A model generated the notes under the pieces. That model worked only from the letters and a program-made list of their open reading frames with translations, had not been told where the DNA came from and ran no database searches. A stretch of 42,864 nt of DNA, taken from positions 1-42,864 of the forward strand of contig JAEUSQ010000022.1 in assembly GCA_016788705.1 (NCBI GenBank). The letters run 5' to 3'. A program made the translations under genes and the position numbers. Within the stretch, counting starts at the first letter, position 1, and each line of letters opens with the position of its first letter. This document shows positions 25,931 to 33,456 of this stretch, in pieces. Source of the DNA: Bacteroidetes Order II. bacterium (GTDB lineage Bacteria; Bacteroidota; Rhodothermia; Rhodothermales; UBA2364).

Positions 25931-27051
25931 TATTTTCGAACGAATATTCTTGTGGGATTGGTTGAGTGCCGTGTTCGGTGTACCCGTAAACCTGGCCGGA
26001 GTTCAGTCAATTGAGACACAACCAATTCCTCGGTAATCCATTCACTTTCATAATGCCCCACGTCTGCCAGTGCCATACTAGGCTTGCCCACATCGTCTAA
26101 GACTTCAAAATTAAGATGGTAGGTTAAATCTCCTGTAATGTACAGATCTGCATCCGAGCGTTGCGCCAAAGCAATGAAACTCCCCCCTGACCCACCACAA
26201 ACTGCAACCTTTTTGATCGGCATTTCGGTATTGCCAACCACCCTAATGGCACGCGTTTTTAGTCGTTCACATACCATTTCCAGATATTCATCCAAAGCCA
26301 TGGTCTCCTGAAGTTCACCAATGGCACCCAAGCCATAATTTTGCGAGGGTTGTGACGCCGGGAAAACATGATACGCAACCTCCTCATAGGGATGGACCGA
26401 TTTGATGGCATATAAAACACCATGAAGTCTCCATTTTTCAACCTGACACTCAATTCGTATTTCTGGTTCTGCATGTAGCTTCCCCTCCGTTCCCACAAAG
26501 GGCTTGGCAGCCATTCTTGGCCGAAAGTATCCCGTCCCTTTAGAAGAAAATGCACAAGCGTCATAAAGACCAATAACACCAGCCCCCGCCGAAGCCATTG
26601 CCAACTGTACCGATTCTGCATGGGCTTCTGGAACATATACCACAAGGGCTTGCAGAATATCTTCCTTCTGATCCAAAAACTGTACATTTTGCAAGCCCAA
26701 CAAACCTGCAAGCGCAAAAGAAACCCCATTTCTGGCGTTATCAAGATTGGTGTGAAACGCATAATGGGCCAATTTTGACTCGGCAAGACGAAGCGCCAAA
26801 CCGGATACATAACCCATATCCGTGAGATGTTTTATAGGACGAAAAATATTAGGGTGATGCGTGACAATCAGATTAGCATCCACTTCGAGGGCTTCGTCAA
26901 TGACGGCATGGGTTAGATCCAATGCCACCAAAACCCCTGATACTGGTGTATGCATCCTTCCAACCTGAAGCCCTACATTATCATAAGATTCTGCAACCGC
27001 ACGGGGTGCCCAATTTTCGAGTGACTGGGCCACTTCTTTTATAGTGATCAT
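25927..27051 (-). CDS. Nif3-like dinuclear metal center protein
   Basis: The 374-residue protein is the long NIF3/YqfO form with a PII-like insertion. The conserved blocks are AESYDNVGLQVG, DLTHAVIDEA, LIVTHHPNIF and YAFHTNLDNA in the N-terminal half, and ITGDLTYH and ALADVGHYESE in the C-terminal half. The histidines and acidic residues of these blocks bind two metal ions. The insert (about 130-235, ALVVYVPEAHAESV to VHPYEEVAYHVF) is the PII/CutA-like domain. It was long annotated as GTP cyclohydrolase I type 2; the true function of the family is unsettled. It follows the unknown gene at 27112-27636 on the same strand, 60 bp downstream. Confidence 0.92.
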   Translation of the reverse strand: MITIKEVAQSLENWAPRAVAESYDNVGLQVGRMHTPVSGVLVALDLTHAVIDEALEVDANLIVTHHPNIFRPIKHLTDMGYVSGLALRLAESKLAHYAFHTNLDNARNGVSFALAGLLGLQNVQFLDQKEDILQALVVYVPEAHAESVQLAMASAGAGVIGLYDACAFSSKGTGYFRPRMAAKPFVGTEGKLHAEPEIRIECQVEKWRLHGVLYAIKSVHPYEEVAYHVFPASQPSQNYGLGAIGELQETMALDEYLEMVCERLKTRAIRVVGNTEMPIKKVAVCGGSGGSFIALAQRSDADLYITGDLTYHLNFEVLDDVGKPSMALADVGHYESEWITEELVVSQLTELRPGLRVHRTRHSTNPTRIFVRKY

Positions 27052-27111
27052 TATGGTACCTTTTGGTCAAAGGAATGAAGATACTATCCGATCACTTCTC
27101 CTTGCAATGTA

Positions 27112-27636
27112 TCAGGCAGCTTGCGTCATTAAATATGTCCCATAAGGACGGAGCGGTAAGCCAGGTTTTGAAACCACACGCCAATTGGTATCGGCCTCGG
27201 CAAACCAAGCATCCCGCGTTCCTAAATTAATTCTTCCCCGCTCGCTGAATAATTGAGGGAATTTTGCTGCTACAAAAGCGGCAAAGGCATCCGGATTTTC
27301 ATAAACCGTTTGCTCATCCGCAAATATCACCGCATCAAACCCATATTCGTCTGTGACGGCATGAATGGCCGGGTCGTCCAATGGCTCAGGCCCAATCAGT
27401 AAGCCGACATTTCGGGCATGAGAAGAGAGTCGGATCAATGCAAATGGTGCATCTGCCCGCCAAGCAGCCAACCGTCGAAGAACCGTTTGTGGCTTGAGAT
27501 ATTTTCTTAGTATCCAGAAAACATCCTCCGACAACACCTCTCCCGCAGGGGCCGGAAAAGTATGTTGGCAAACCGCTTCGAGAAGAAGCGCAGGATTAGC
27601 GGCAACATGCGCAGATAAAGGTTGTAAGGTTGACAT
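27112..27636 (-). CDS. Unknown 174-residue protein with a perfect Shine-Dalgarno
   Basis: I do not recognise this protein. It is soluble, with no signal peptide or membrane segment. The sequence alternates helices (ANPALLLEAVCQHTF, DVFWILRKYLKPQTVLRRLAAW) with strands (FALIRLSS, VGLLIGP, AVIFAD) and ends in a basic/polar strand region, suggesting a small alpha/beta fold. Unlike most genes here, it has a strong ribosome-binding site: AGGAGGT on the minus strand at 27641-27647, 4 nt before the ATG. Genes of this phylum seldom use such sites, which marks it as unusual, perhaps highly translated or recently acquired (inference). The C-rich preference of its codons also differs somewhat from its neighbours. 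Confidence 0.72.
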   Translation of the reverse strand: MSTLQPLSAHVAANPALLLEAVCQHTFPAPAGEVLSEDVFWILRKYLKPQTVLRRLAAWRADAPFALIRLSSHARNVGLLIGPEPLDDPAIHAVTDEYGFDAVIFADEQTVYENPDAFAAFVAAKFPQLFSERGRINLGTRDAWFAEADTNWRVVSKPGLPLRPYGTYLMTQAA

Positions 27637-27640
27637 CGGG

Positions 27641-27647
27641 ACCTCCT
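27641..27647 (-). promoter_or_regulatory. Strong Shine-Dalgarno for the 174-residue protein
   Basis: AGGAGGT on the minus strand is a perfect match to the 16S anti-SD tail, with a 4-nt spacer (CCCG) to the ATG at 27636. It supports that start codon. Upstream on the minus strand, TACCTTCA, TAACTTTG (27669-27676) and TTGACA (27689-27694) all occur, but their spacing does not single out one promoter. Confidence 0.65.
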
Positions 27648-27720
27648 ATATTTTGTCTTGATGTTGGACAAAGTTAGATTTGAAGGTATGTCAACGTATT
27701 GTCACAGTGTCACAACTATT

Positions 27721-29094
27721 TTACATATTACTTTTGGGTGCTTCGTCTGGTACTTTTGCCAATGTCATGCCCTCTGCTTCGTCCACACGGCGCAGGAGTA
27801 TCCAGCCTATGGTAAAAAGTACAATCAACACCGCAATACCAGCACGTTGCGGTGCAAAAGGTGCTTCCCCCCCAAAGAGTTGTTCAACCAAGATGGTCAC
27901 ATTTCCAAAAAGGAACGGCCCCAAGAACGAAGTGGCTTTACCAGAAAAAGCAAAAAAGCCATAAAATTCACTTTCTTTTTCCGGTGGTACAAAACGCCCC
28001 ATTAAAGAACGGCTTGCCGATTGATTAGGTCCTGCAAATATCCCCACCAAAATTCCAGCGACCCAAAAGGTGGTTTTATCTGGCGCAACAGTGGCCAAAA
28101 TGACCGCAATCAGTAGCCCCCAGATACTATAAGAAATGGTTTTTTTTCCCCCGAGTTTATCATCTAAAAATCCAAATAAGGCAGCCCCCATACCAGCCAT
28201 CACGTTCAAAACGATGCCAAAGATCATGATTTCCTCGGTGGTGAAGTGGAGCACAACTGTTGCATAAACTGCACCCATCGAAAAAATAGTAACCAAAGCA
28301 TCGTTATAAAACAAGTTGGCAATAAGAAAGCGAACCAACTGGCGGTACTTTTTGATTTCTCCTGCGGTTTCTTTAATGCGTTGATATGATTCCGCAATCA
28401 GGTTTACGTCTTTAGTATCGGTTCTATACTTTCCAGGCTCTTTTAACCAGATAAATATGGGCATACAAAAGAGGAGCATCCAGGCCCCTACCAATAGATT
28501 CGTGGCACGGATATGTTCGGAGGCCTCTGTACCAAAACCGAACCAAGGTGTTTCCGGTTGGATGAAGCCAACCAATGCCAATACCATACACAACAACCCT
28601 CCTACATATCCAAACCCCCAACCGAACCCCGAAATCCGGCCAATTTTCTCGGCTGGCGCAATATCTGGTAAAAAAGAATTGTAAAAGGAACATCCCAACT
28701 CGAAGGCGATATTGCCCACAATAAACCAAAACAACGCTGTAAAAGCGGCGTGTGGCAAGCCGTGTTCGTGCTGCCATTCGTATGGCTTTTGAAAATATAA
28801 CATAATGGAAGCCAGAACACACATAAGCGTAGCACCAAGAAGAAACATCTTGCGCTTATTGGTCCGGTCTGCTGCGGCTCCGAGTAGTGGTGACAAGAGT
28901 GCTACTGTTACGGCTGTAAAAGAAACCCCAATGGACCATAGCCAAGTGCCATCTAACTCGGAAGCAGCCATCACCTTGGCATAATAAGTGGCATAAATAA
29001 AGGTAACGATCAGGGTTGTAAAGGCCGAGTTTCCAAAATCATAGAAATACCAAGCCCAAACCGCCTTCCGGTTGTGGTTCACATTTTCTGCCAT
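27721..29094 (-). CDS. MFS transporter, UMF1 (Atg22-like) family
   Basis: The 457-residue integral membrane protein begins with the UMF1 hallmark AWYFYDFGNSAFTTLIVTFIYATYY and has about 12 membrane segments. Family blocks include SPLLGAAADRTNKRKMFL and NQSASRSLMGRFVPPEKESEFYGFFAFSGK, the latter forming the loop before TM11. UMF1 members are common in Bacteroidota; their substrate is not established. It has its own Bacteroidota-type promoter (29125-29155, minus strand) and lies 84 bp upstream of the unknown 174-residue gene. Confidence 0.92.
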   Translation of the reverse strand: MAENVNHNRKAVWAWYFYDFGNSAFTTLIVTFIYATYYAKVMAASELDGTWLWSIGVSFTAVTVALLSPLLGAAADRTNKRKMFLLGATLMCVLASIMLYFQKPYEWQHEHGLPHAAFTALFWFIVGNIAFELGCSFYNSFLPDIAPAEKIGRISGFGWGFGYVGGLLCMVLALVGFIQPETPWFGFGTEASEHIRATNLLVGAWMLLFCMPIFIWLKEPGKYRTDTKDVNLIAESYQRIKETAGEIKKYRQLVRFLIANLFYNDALVTIFSMGAVYATVVLHFTTEEIMIFGIVLNVMAGMGAALFGFLDDKLGGKKTISYSIWGLLIAVILATVAPDKTTFWVAGILVGIFAGPNQSASRSLMGRFVPPEKESEFYGFFAFSGKATSFLGPFLFGNVTILVEQLFGGEAPFAPQRAGIAVLIVLFTIGWILLRRVDEAEGMTLAKVPDEAPKSNM

Positions 29095-29124
29095 AACCTC
29101 TTTGCTTAGTGTGTGAAGAAAAAC

Positions 29125-29155
29125 GGAAGGTACTGCAAATGTTAATTCAGAACAA
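29125..29155 (-). promoter_or_regulatory. Bacteroidota-type promoter of the UMF1 transporter
   Basis: On the minus strand, TTG (29155-29153), a 20-nt spacer and TACCTTCC (29132-29125) lie 30 bp upstream of the ATG. It is the same arrangement as ahead of rimP. Confidence 0.5.
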
Positions 29156-29182
29156 AGCCTTTTCTATCTTCGCGTCAAAAGA

Positions 29183-29214
29183 TTGCGTTTCGGTAACGAT
29201 TTCAGTTATCTTCT
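29183..29214 (+). promoter_or_regulatory. Probable tRNA-Arg promoter
   Basis: TTG (29183-29185), a 21-nt spacer and TATCTTCT (29207-29214) end 6 bp before the tRNA, so transcription would begin at or just before its first base. Confidence 0.45.
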
Positions 29215-29220
29215 TTTCCT

Positions 29221-29294
<74 letters not shown>

Positions 29295-29299
29295 CATCG

Positions 29300-29337
29300 A
29301 AAAGCCCCGATAATCTCAGTTGATTATCGGGGCTTTT
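29300..29337. terminator. Bidirectional terminator between tRNA-Arg and mutS
   Basis: AAAAGCCCCGATAATC (29300-29315) and GATTATCGGGGCTTTT (29322-29337) form a perfect 16-bp stem with loop TCAGTT. The A/T ends supply a T-tract on both strands, so it serves the tRNA (plus) and mutS (minus). Confidence 0.9.
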
Positions 29338-29358
29338 TCCCTTACTAAAAAAGGAAAT

Positions 29359-32211
29359 TTATCCCTCTTTTGCCTTACGCTGCAAAAAGGATAGCTGCAT
29401 CATCGCCTCGATCGGCGTAAGACGGTTTAGGTCAATTTCGATAAGTAACTCTTTAATTTCGGAGGCGACGGGGTCGGCATCCGAGAAAAGACTCATTTGG
29501 GAAAAACCGGAGACGGGCACCTGGCTCATGCGAGCGTGTTGAAGTTTTGGACCTGCAGTTATGGGTTCCTTGTGTGGCTCGGCTGTGGGTTCAGGGCGTT
29601 CAGAATCTGGAACCAGCGCTTCTTTGGTCACAGAATGAGGCGCTCCCGGTAGAGAATCGGGCAATGACACATTTATACAATTGTCAATTTGCGATAAACG
29701 ATTAACGAATAATGGTTCAACAGTATCGAATGACCTCTCTGTTAGTGCTGTCACTTCCAACCGTTGGGCTTCTAAGCTCTCCAAAATCTCTTTCGCCCTA
29801 TCAATAACGGGCATCGGCAATCCTGCCATACGGGCAACTTCAATACCGTAGCTAGAATCAGCCCCACCCGGCACGAGCTTTCGGAGAAAAATAACCCGTC
29901 CGTTGTGTTCTTGTACCTGAACCCTTGCATTCCGAATGCGTTCACAGCGATCCGCAAGTGCGTTTAGTTCGTGGTAATGAGTCGCAAACAGTGTCCGTGC
30001 AGCAATAGCAGGATTATCGTGAATATACTCGGCAATAGCCCACGCAATAGACATACCATCAAAGGTACTTGTTCCACGTCCTACTTCATCCAATAAAATT
30101 AGAGACTTAGGAGAAGCATTATTCAAAATATTGGCTGTTTCATTCATCTCCACCAAGAAAGTACTCTCGCCTGCAGCGAGGTTATCGGAGGCCCCGACGC
30201 GGGTAAATATTTTATCCACAACCCCAACCGATGCATGGCTGGCCGGGACAAAACTACCCACCTGTGCAAGCAAAACGATAAGGGCAGTTTGTCGAAGAAT
30301 CACACTTTTACCCGCCATGTTAGGCCCTGTTATCATGAGCATTTGTGCTTCCCCACGCGACAAACGAACGGAGTTTGGGATGAACGGTTCACCCGGAGGC
30401 AAGGTTCGTTCCACAACCGGATGCCGGCCCTCCACAATGTCTAATTCATCTCCGTCATGCACCTCTGGCCTGGTGTATCCATACCGCGAAGCCACTTCAG
30501 CCAGCGAGGCAAAACAATCCAATATCGCCAATAATTGGGCATTTTTCTGGATAGATTCAGTTTCCTCGGCAATCGCCAGACGCAATTCATTAAAAAGTGA
30601 TTGCTCCAAACCACTGATTTTTTCCTCGGCCGTCAGGATTTTTTCCTCATACTCTTTCAGTGCCGGGGTGATATACCGTTCAGCATTAACAAGGGTTTGT
30701 TTACGGATGTAGTCTGCTGGAACTTTATCCTTATGCGCATTGGTGATTTCGATATAATAGCCGAAGACATTGTTAAAGCTGACTTTAAGTGAAGGGATTC
30801 CAGTTCTTTCAATTTCTTTTTGTCGCATCTCGGCAAGCCAATCTTTGCCCGAACTGGCAATCATCCGCAATTCATCCAGTCCGGCATGAAAACCTGTTCG
30901 GAACATCCCGCCCTCGGTGATAGACGCTGGTGCATCTTCAATCAGTGCATCGTCTAAGCGATCTACGACCTCGGCACACAATAGCAGATGGTCTCCGAGG
31001 CTACGTAAAGAAGCCGTTTTGGCTGTTCTTAAAAGGGTCTTGAGCGGTGGAATTTGCCGCAAGGTCAACTTGAGGTACACCAACTCCCGTGGCGTGGCCC
31101 GTGCTGTGCTGATTTTAGCAATAATCCGCTCCAAATCCCCAACTTGTGCCAATTCTTCTCGGATTTGTTGTCGCAAGGCATGATTCTCGACCAATTCTCC
31201 TACGGCATCCAGCCTTTTACGAATGTTCTCGATATTCCGTAGCGGACGAACCAACCATTTCCGCAACAGTCGGCCTCCTGGCGGGGTTTGGGTATGGTCT
31301 AATATCTGAATCAGCGAGCCATCGCGTCCCCCGTCTTGCATCGAAGCAACCAACTCAAGGTTTCGTTTGGTTTGCGGGTCTAATGAAATATAGTCTTCAT
31401 TGGAAAAGCGGATTAATCGGCGAATATGTGGTAGTTTCCCTTTTTGCGTTTCGCTCAAGTAATGTAACACCACCCCAGCGGCAATCACCCCCAATGGCAT
31501 GTTTTCGATACCAAAACCTTTCAGCGAGTGTGTCTTAAAATGCCGAAGCAATACCTCATTAGCAAAATCACCCCCAAATGCCCAGTCCTCCATTGGCGTG
31601 GCTGTAAACGACCATTTGGGCAACGTTTGCAAGAGCGCCTTGGCACGTTTATCATAGAGCAATTCGGCGGGAGCAATCGTTTGTAACAACTCCTGCAACT
31701 GCGATTCCGGCACCTCGGAAGTGGCAAATTCGCCCGTTGTGGCATCCACAAACGAGAAACCCACCCAGCCCCGTGTCGCCCGATCTTGCCCCCAATGTAC
31801 TGCCGCCAAATAATGGGATCTTTTGGGATCAAGGAGCCGATCGCTGAACGCTACACCTGGTGTCACCACTTCGGTAACGTCGCGTTTTACCACTACCTTC
31901 GCCAATTTAGGGTCTTCCAATTGTTCGCAAATAGCGACACGATGGCCTGCAGCCACCAATTTAGGTAAATATTGATCTAATGCTTTATACGGAAATCCTG
32001 CTAAATCTATTTCCGATGCTTTGCCATTGGCCCTTTTGGTGAGGGTAATTCCCAGAACGCCACTGGCAATTCGTGCATCTTCATCAAATGTTTCGTAGAA
32101 ATCACCCATCCGGTATAACAAGATCGCATTGGGATTCCGTTCTTTAATTTTCCAATATTGCCGCATCAGCGGCGTGGCATCTTTATCGTTCCACTTCTTC
32201 TTCTCAGCCAT
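29359..32211 (-). CDS. mutS: DNA mismatch repair protein MutS
   Basis: MutS recognises mismatches and small loops and, with MutL, starts their repair. In 950 residues the order is: the mismatch-binding domain with the Phe-x-Glu motif in RMGDFYETFDEDA; connector; core and clamp (about 270-600, with FGYYIEITNAHKDKVP); and the ATPase with Walker A GPNMAGKS, Walker B LILLDEVGRGTST and FATHYHEL. The tail (about 860-950) ends with a helix that links dimers, and is preceded by a Pro/Glu/Ser-rich stretch. The length is typical of MutS1 with a slightly long linker. The upstream 323 bp (32212-32534) contain no gene: they are AT-rich and carry its promoter region, a small hairpin (TTTGCCC-TTAT-GGGCGAA, about 32328-32345) and nothing else I can name. 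Confidence 0.97.
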   Translation of the reverse strand: MAEKKKWNDKDATPLMRQYWKIKERNPNAILLYRMGDFYETFDEDARIASGVLGITLTKRANGKASEIDLAGFPYKALDQYLPKLVAAGHRVAICEQLEDPKLAKVVVKRDVTEVVTPGVAFSDRLLDPKRSHYLAAVHWGQDRATRGWVGFSFVDATTGEFATSEVPESQLQELLQTIAPAELLYDKRAKALLQTLPKWSFTATPMEDWAFGGDFANEVLLRHFKTHSLKGFGIENMPLGVIAAGVVLHYLSETQKGKLPHIRRLIRFSNEDYISLDPQTKRNLELVASMQDGGRDGSLIQILDHTQTPPGGRLLRKWLVRPLRNIENIRKRLDAVGELVENHALRQQIREELAQVGDLERIIAKISTARATPRELVYLKLTLRQIPPLKTLLRTAKTASLRSLGDHLLLCAEVVDRLDDALIEDAPASITEGGMFRTGFHAGLDELRMIASSGKDWLAEMRQKEIERTGIPSLKVSFNNVFGYYIEITNAHKDKVPADYIRKQTLVNAERYITPALKEYEEKILTAEEKISGLEQSLFNELRLAIAEETESIQKNAQLLAILDCFASLAEVASRYGYTRPEVHDGDELDIVEGRHPVVERTLPPGEPFIPNSVRLSRGEAQMLMITGPNMAGKSVILRQTALIVLLAQVGSFVPASHASVGVVDKIFTRVGASDNLAAGESTFLVEMNETANILNNASPKSLILLDEVGRGTSTFDGMSIAWAIAEYIHDNPAIAARTLFATHYHELNALADRCERIRNARVQVQEHNGRVIFLRKLVPGGADSSYGIEVARMAGLPMPVIDRAKEILESLEAQRLEVTALTERSFDTVEPLFVNRLSQIDNCINVSLPDSLPGAPHSVTKEALVPDSERPEPTAEPHKEPITAGPKLQHARMSQVPVSGFSQMSLFSDADPVASEIKELLIEIDLNRLTPIEAMMQLSFLQRKAKEG

Positions 32212-32534
32212 TTTGAGTCGTTTTTAGATTGGGGCAATTTTATTAAGATACAAAATCCAAACAAAGCTATTATCAGAAATGATGGTAGGATGCTGAACAA
32301 GAGATGGCTATTCGCTGACTACTCCGATTTTGCCCTTATGGGCGAATGAAAACGCCTTCTGCACCCATATCACGAAGTCTTTACGGCTGATGACATTGGC
32401 TTTTTTTCTATTCTAATACCCATCAAAATTAGTACCTTTATACACAAAAAGCTTATAATTACATTATAAATAATATTTACATATAATTTATACAGCACAA
32501 CATCAGACAATAACAAGCCGCTTATTTTTCTATT

Positions 32535-33443
32535 CTATTCAAACTCTTTCATAGCGATATGCCAAGCCCCTTCAACTGGGGTATATTTAGCAGGGACAAT
32601 GGACCAAGAGGCGAGTTTTTCGGCTATAATTTCATGCAACTGATTACGATAGAACTCGTTGTTATATAGTCCTCCGATAAATGAGACCTGATGCTTTAAG
32701 TGTGTATCGTAGCGGTGTGCCAGTCGGCAAATATGGGCAATAATGCCCTGGGCTTGTTCGTGAATAATTTCCACCGAAGGTGCATCTCCCATTTCGGCAG
32801 CCTCAAGCACCAATGGAGCAATATGCTGAATCGGGCGCTGGCTGCGATAGACATAATCCAGCAATGTCGCACGGTTAGACATTTGAAGCCGTTCTGCAAA
32901 CAACTGCCGCAACAACGGATGTTCTTGTTCATCGATAGCATGTGCCACTGCCTTAAGGCCCGCCAACCCGATGGCCATGCCACTCCCTTCGTCTCCGATA
33001 AGATAGCCCCATGCGCCAGTATTTACCAAACGGCCTTCATGTGTTTTCCCGAGCACATTTGAGCCCGTACCCACAATAGTCAGCAGGCCACTTTCGCCCT
33101 CCAAAGCCCCTTCGAGGGCAATATTGGCATCGTTTAACAATCGAAACGGCAGGCCGAGTGCTTCCGAAACCTCTCGTTCCAGAACCGGAGTGAGGGCATT
33201 GGGCATATCCGAAGTCCCTGCTCCGGCTGCTCCGGCACAAATTCCCCCAACCCGAAGATCGGGGAAGGCTTCTATTGCACGGGTAACCAACGAAATAAGA
33301 ATTTCCTTCGCTCGTTCCTTGGGAATCCGATATAGATTAATTCCGGCATCCGAGATGGTAAAGTCGCGCTTTTTATCTGGCGTTGCTCCCCAAAGAACGG
33401 TTTTGGTTCCGCCTGCATCAATACCAAAATAGACATGTTGCAT
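32535..33443 (-). CDS. BadF/BadG/BcrA/BcrD-family ATPase (N-acetylglucosamine kinase-like)
   Basis: The 302-residue protein belongs to the ASKHA fold. PHOSPHATE-1 is FGIDAGGTKTVLWG at residues 5-18, PHOSPHATE-2 is LTIVGTGSNVLG, followed by WGYLIGDEGSG, which is characteristic of eukaryotic-like N-acetylglucosamine kinases; the C-terminal adenosine block is VSFIGGLYNN. It likely phosphorylates an amino sugar, for instance one salvaged from peptidoglycan. I start at the ATG at 33443. An in-frame upstream start (33488) would overlap the preceding gene's end by 32 bp. It is 13 bp downstream of the penicillin-acylase-family gene, so the two are co-transcribed. Confidence 0.85.
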   Translation of the reverse strand: MQHVYFGIDAGGTKTVLWGATPDKKRDFTISDAGINLYRIPKERAKEILISLVTRAIEAFPDLRVGGICAGAAGAGTSDMPNALTPVLEREVSEALGLPFRLLNDANIALEGALEGESGLLTIVGTGSNVLGKTHEGRLVNTGAWGYLIGDEGSGMAIGLAGLKAVAHAIDEQEHPLLRQLFAERLQMSNRATLLDYVYRSQRPIQHIAPLVLEAAEMGDAPSVEIIHEQAQGIIAHICRLAHRYDTHLKHQVSFIGGLYNNEFYRNQLHEIIAEKLASWSIVPAKYTPVEGAWHIAMKEFE

Positions 33444-33456
33444 GGTCTTTATATAT

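Noticed and set aside
30131-30712. 193-codon plus-strand frame inside mutS
   Set aside because: It is antisense to the conserved MutS ATPase and core domains, has low complexity and no recognisable motif.
32212-32534. Structured RNA in the gap upstream of mutS
   Set aside because: Only one 7-bp hairpin and AT-rich sequence are present, with no repeated or nested pairing that would support an RNA gene.
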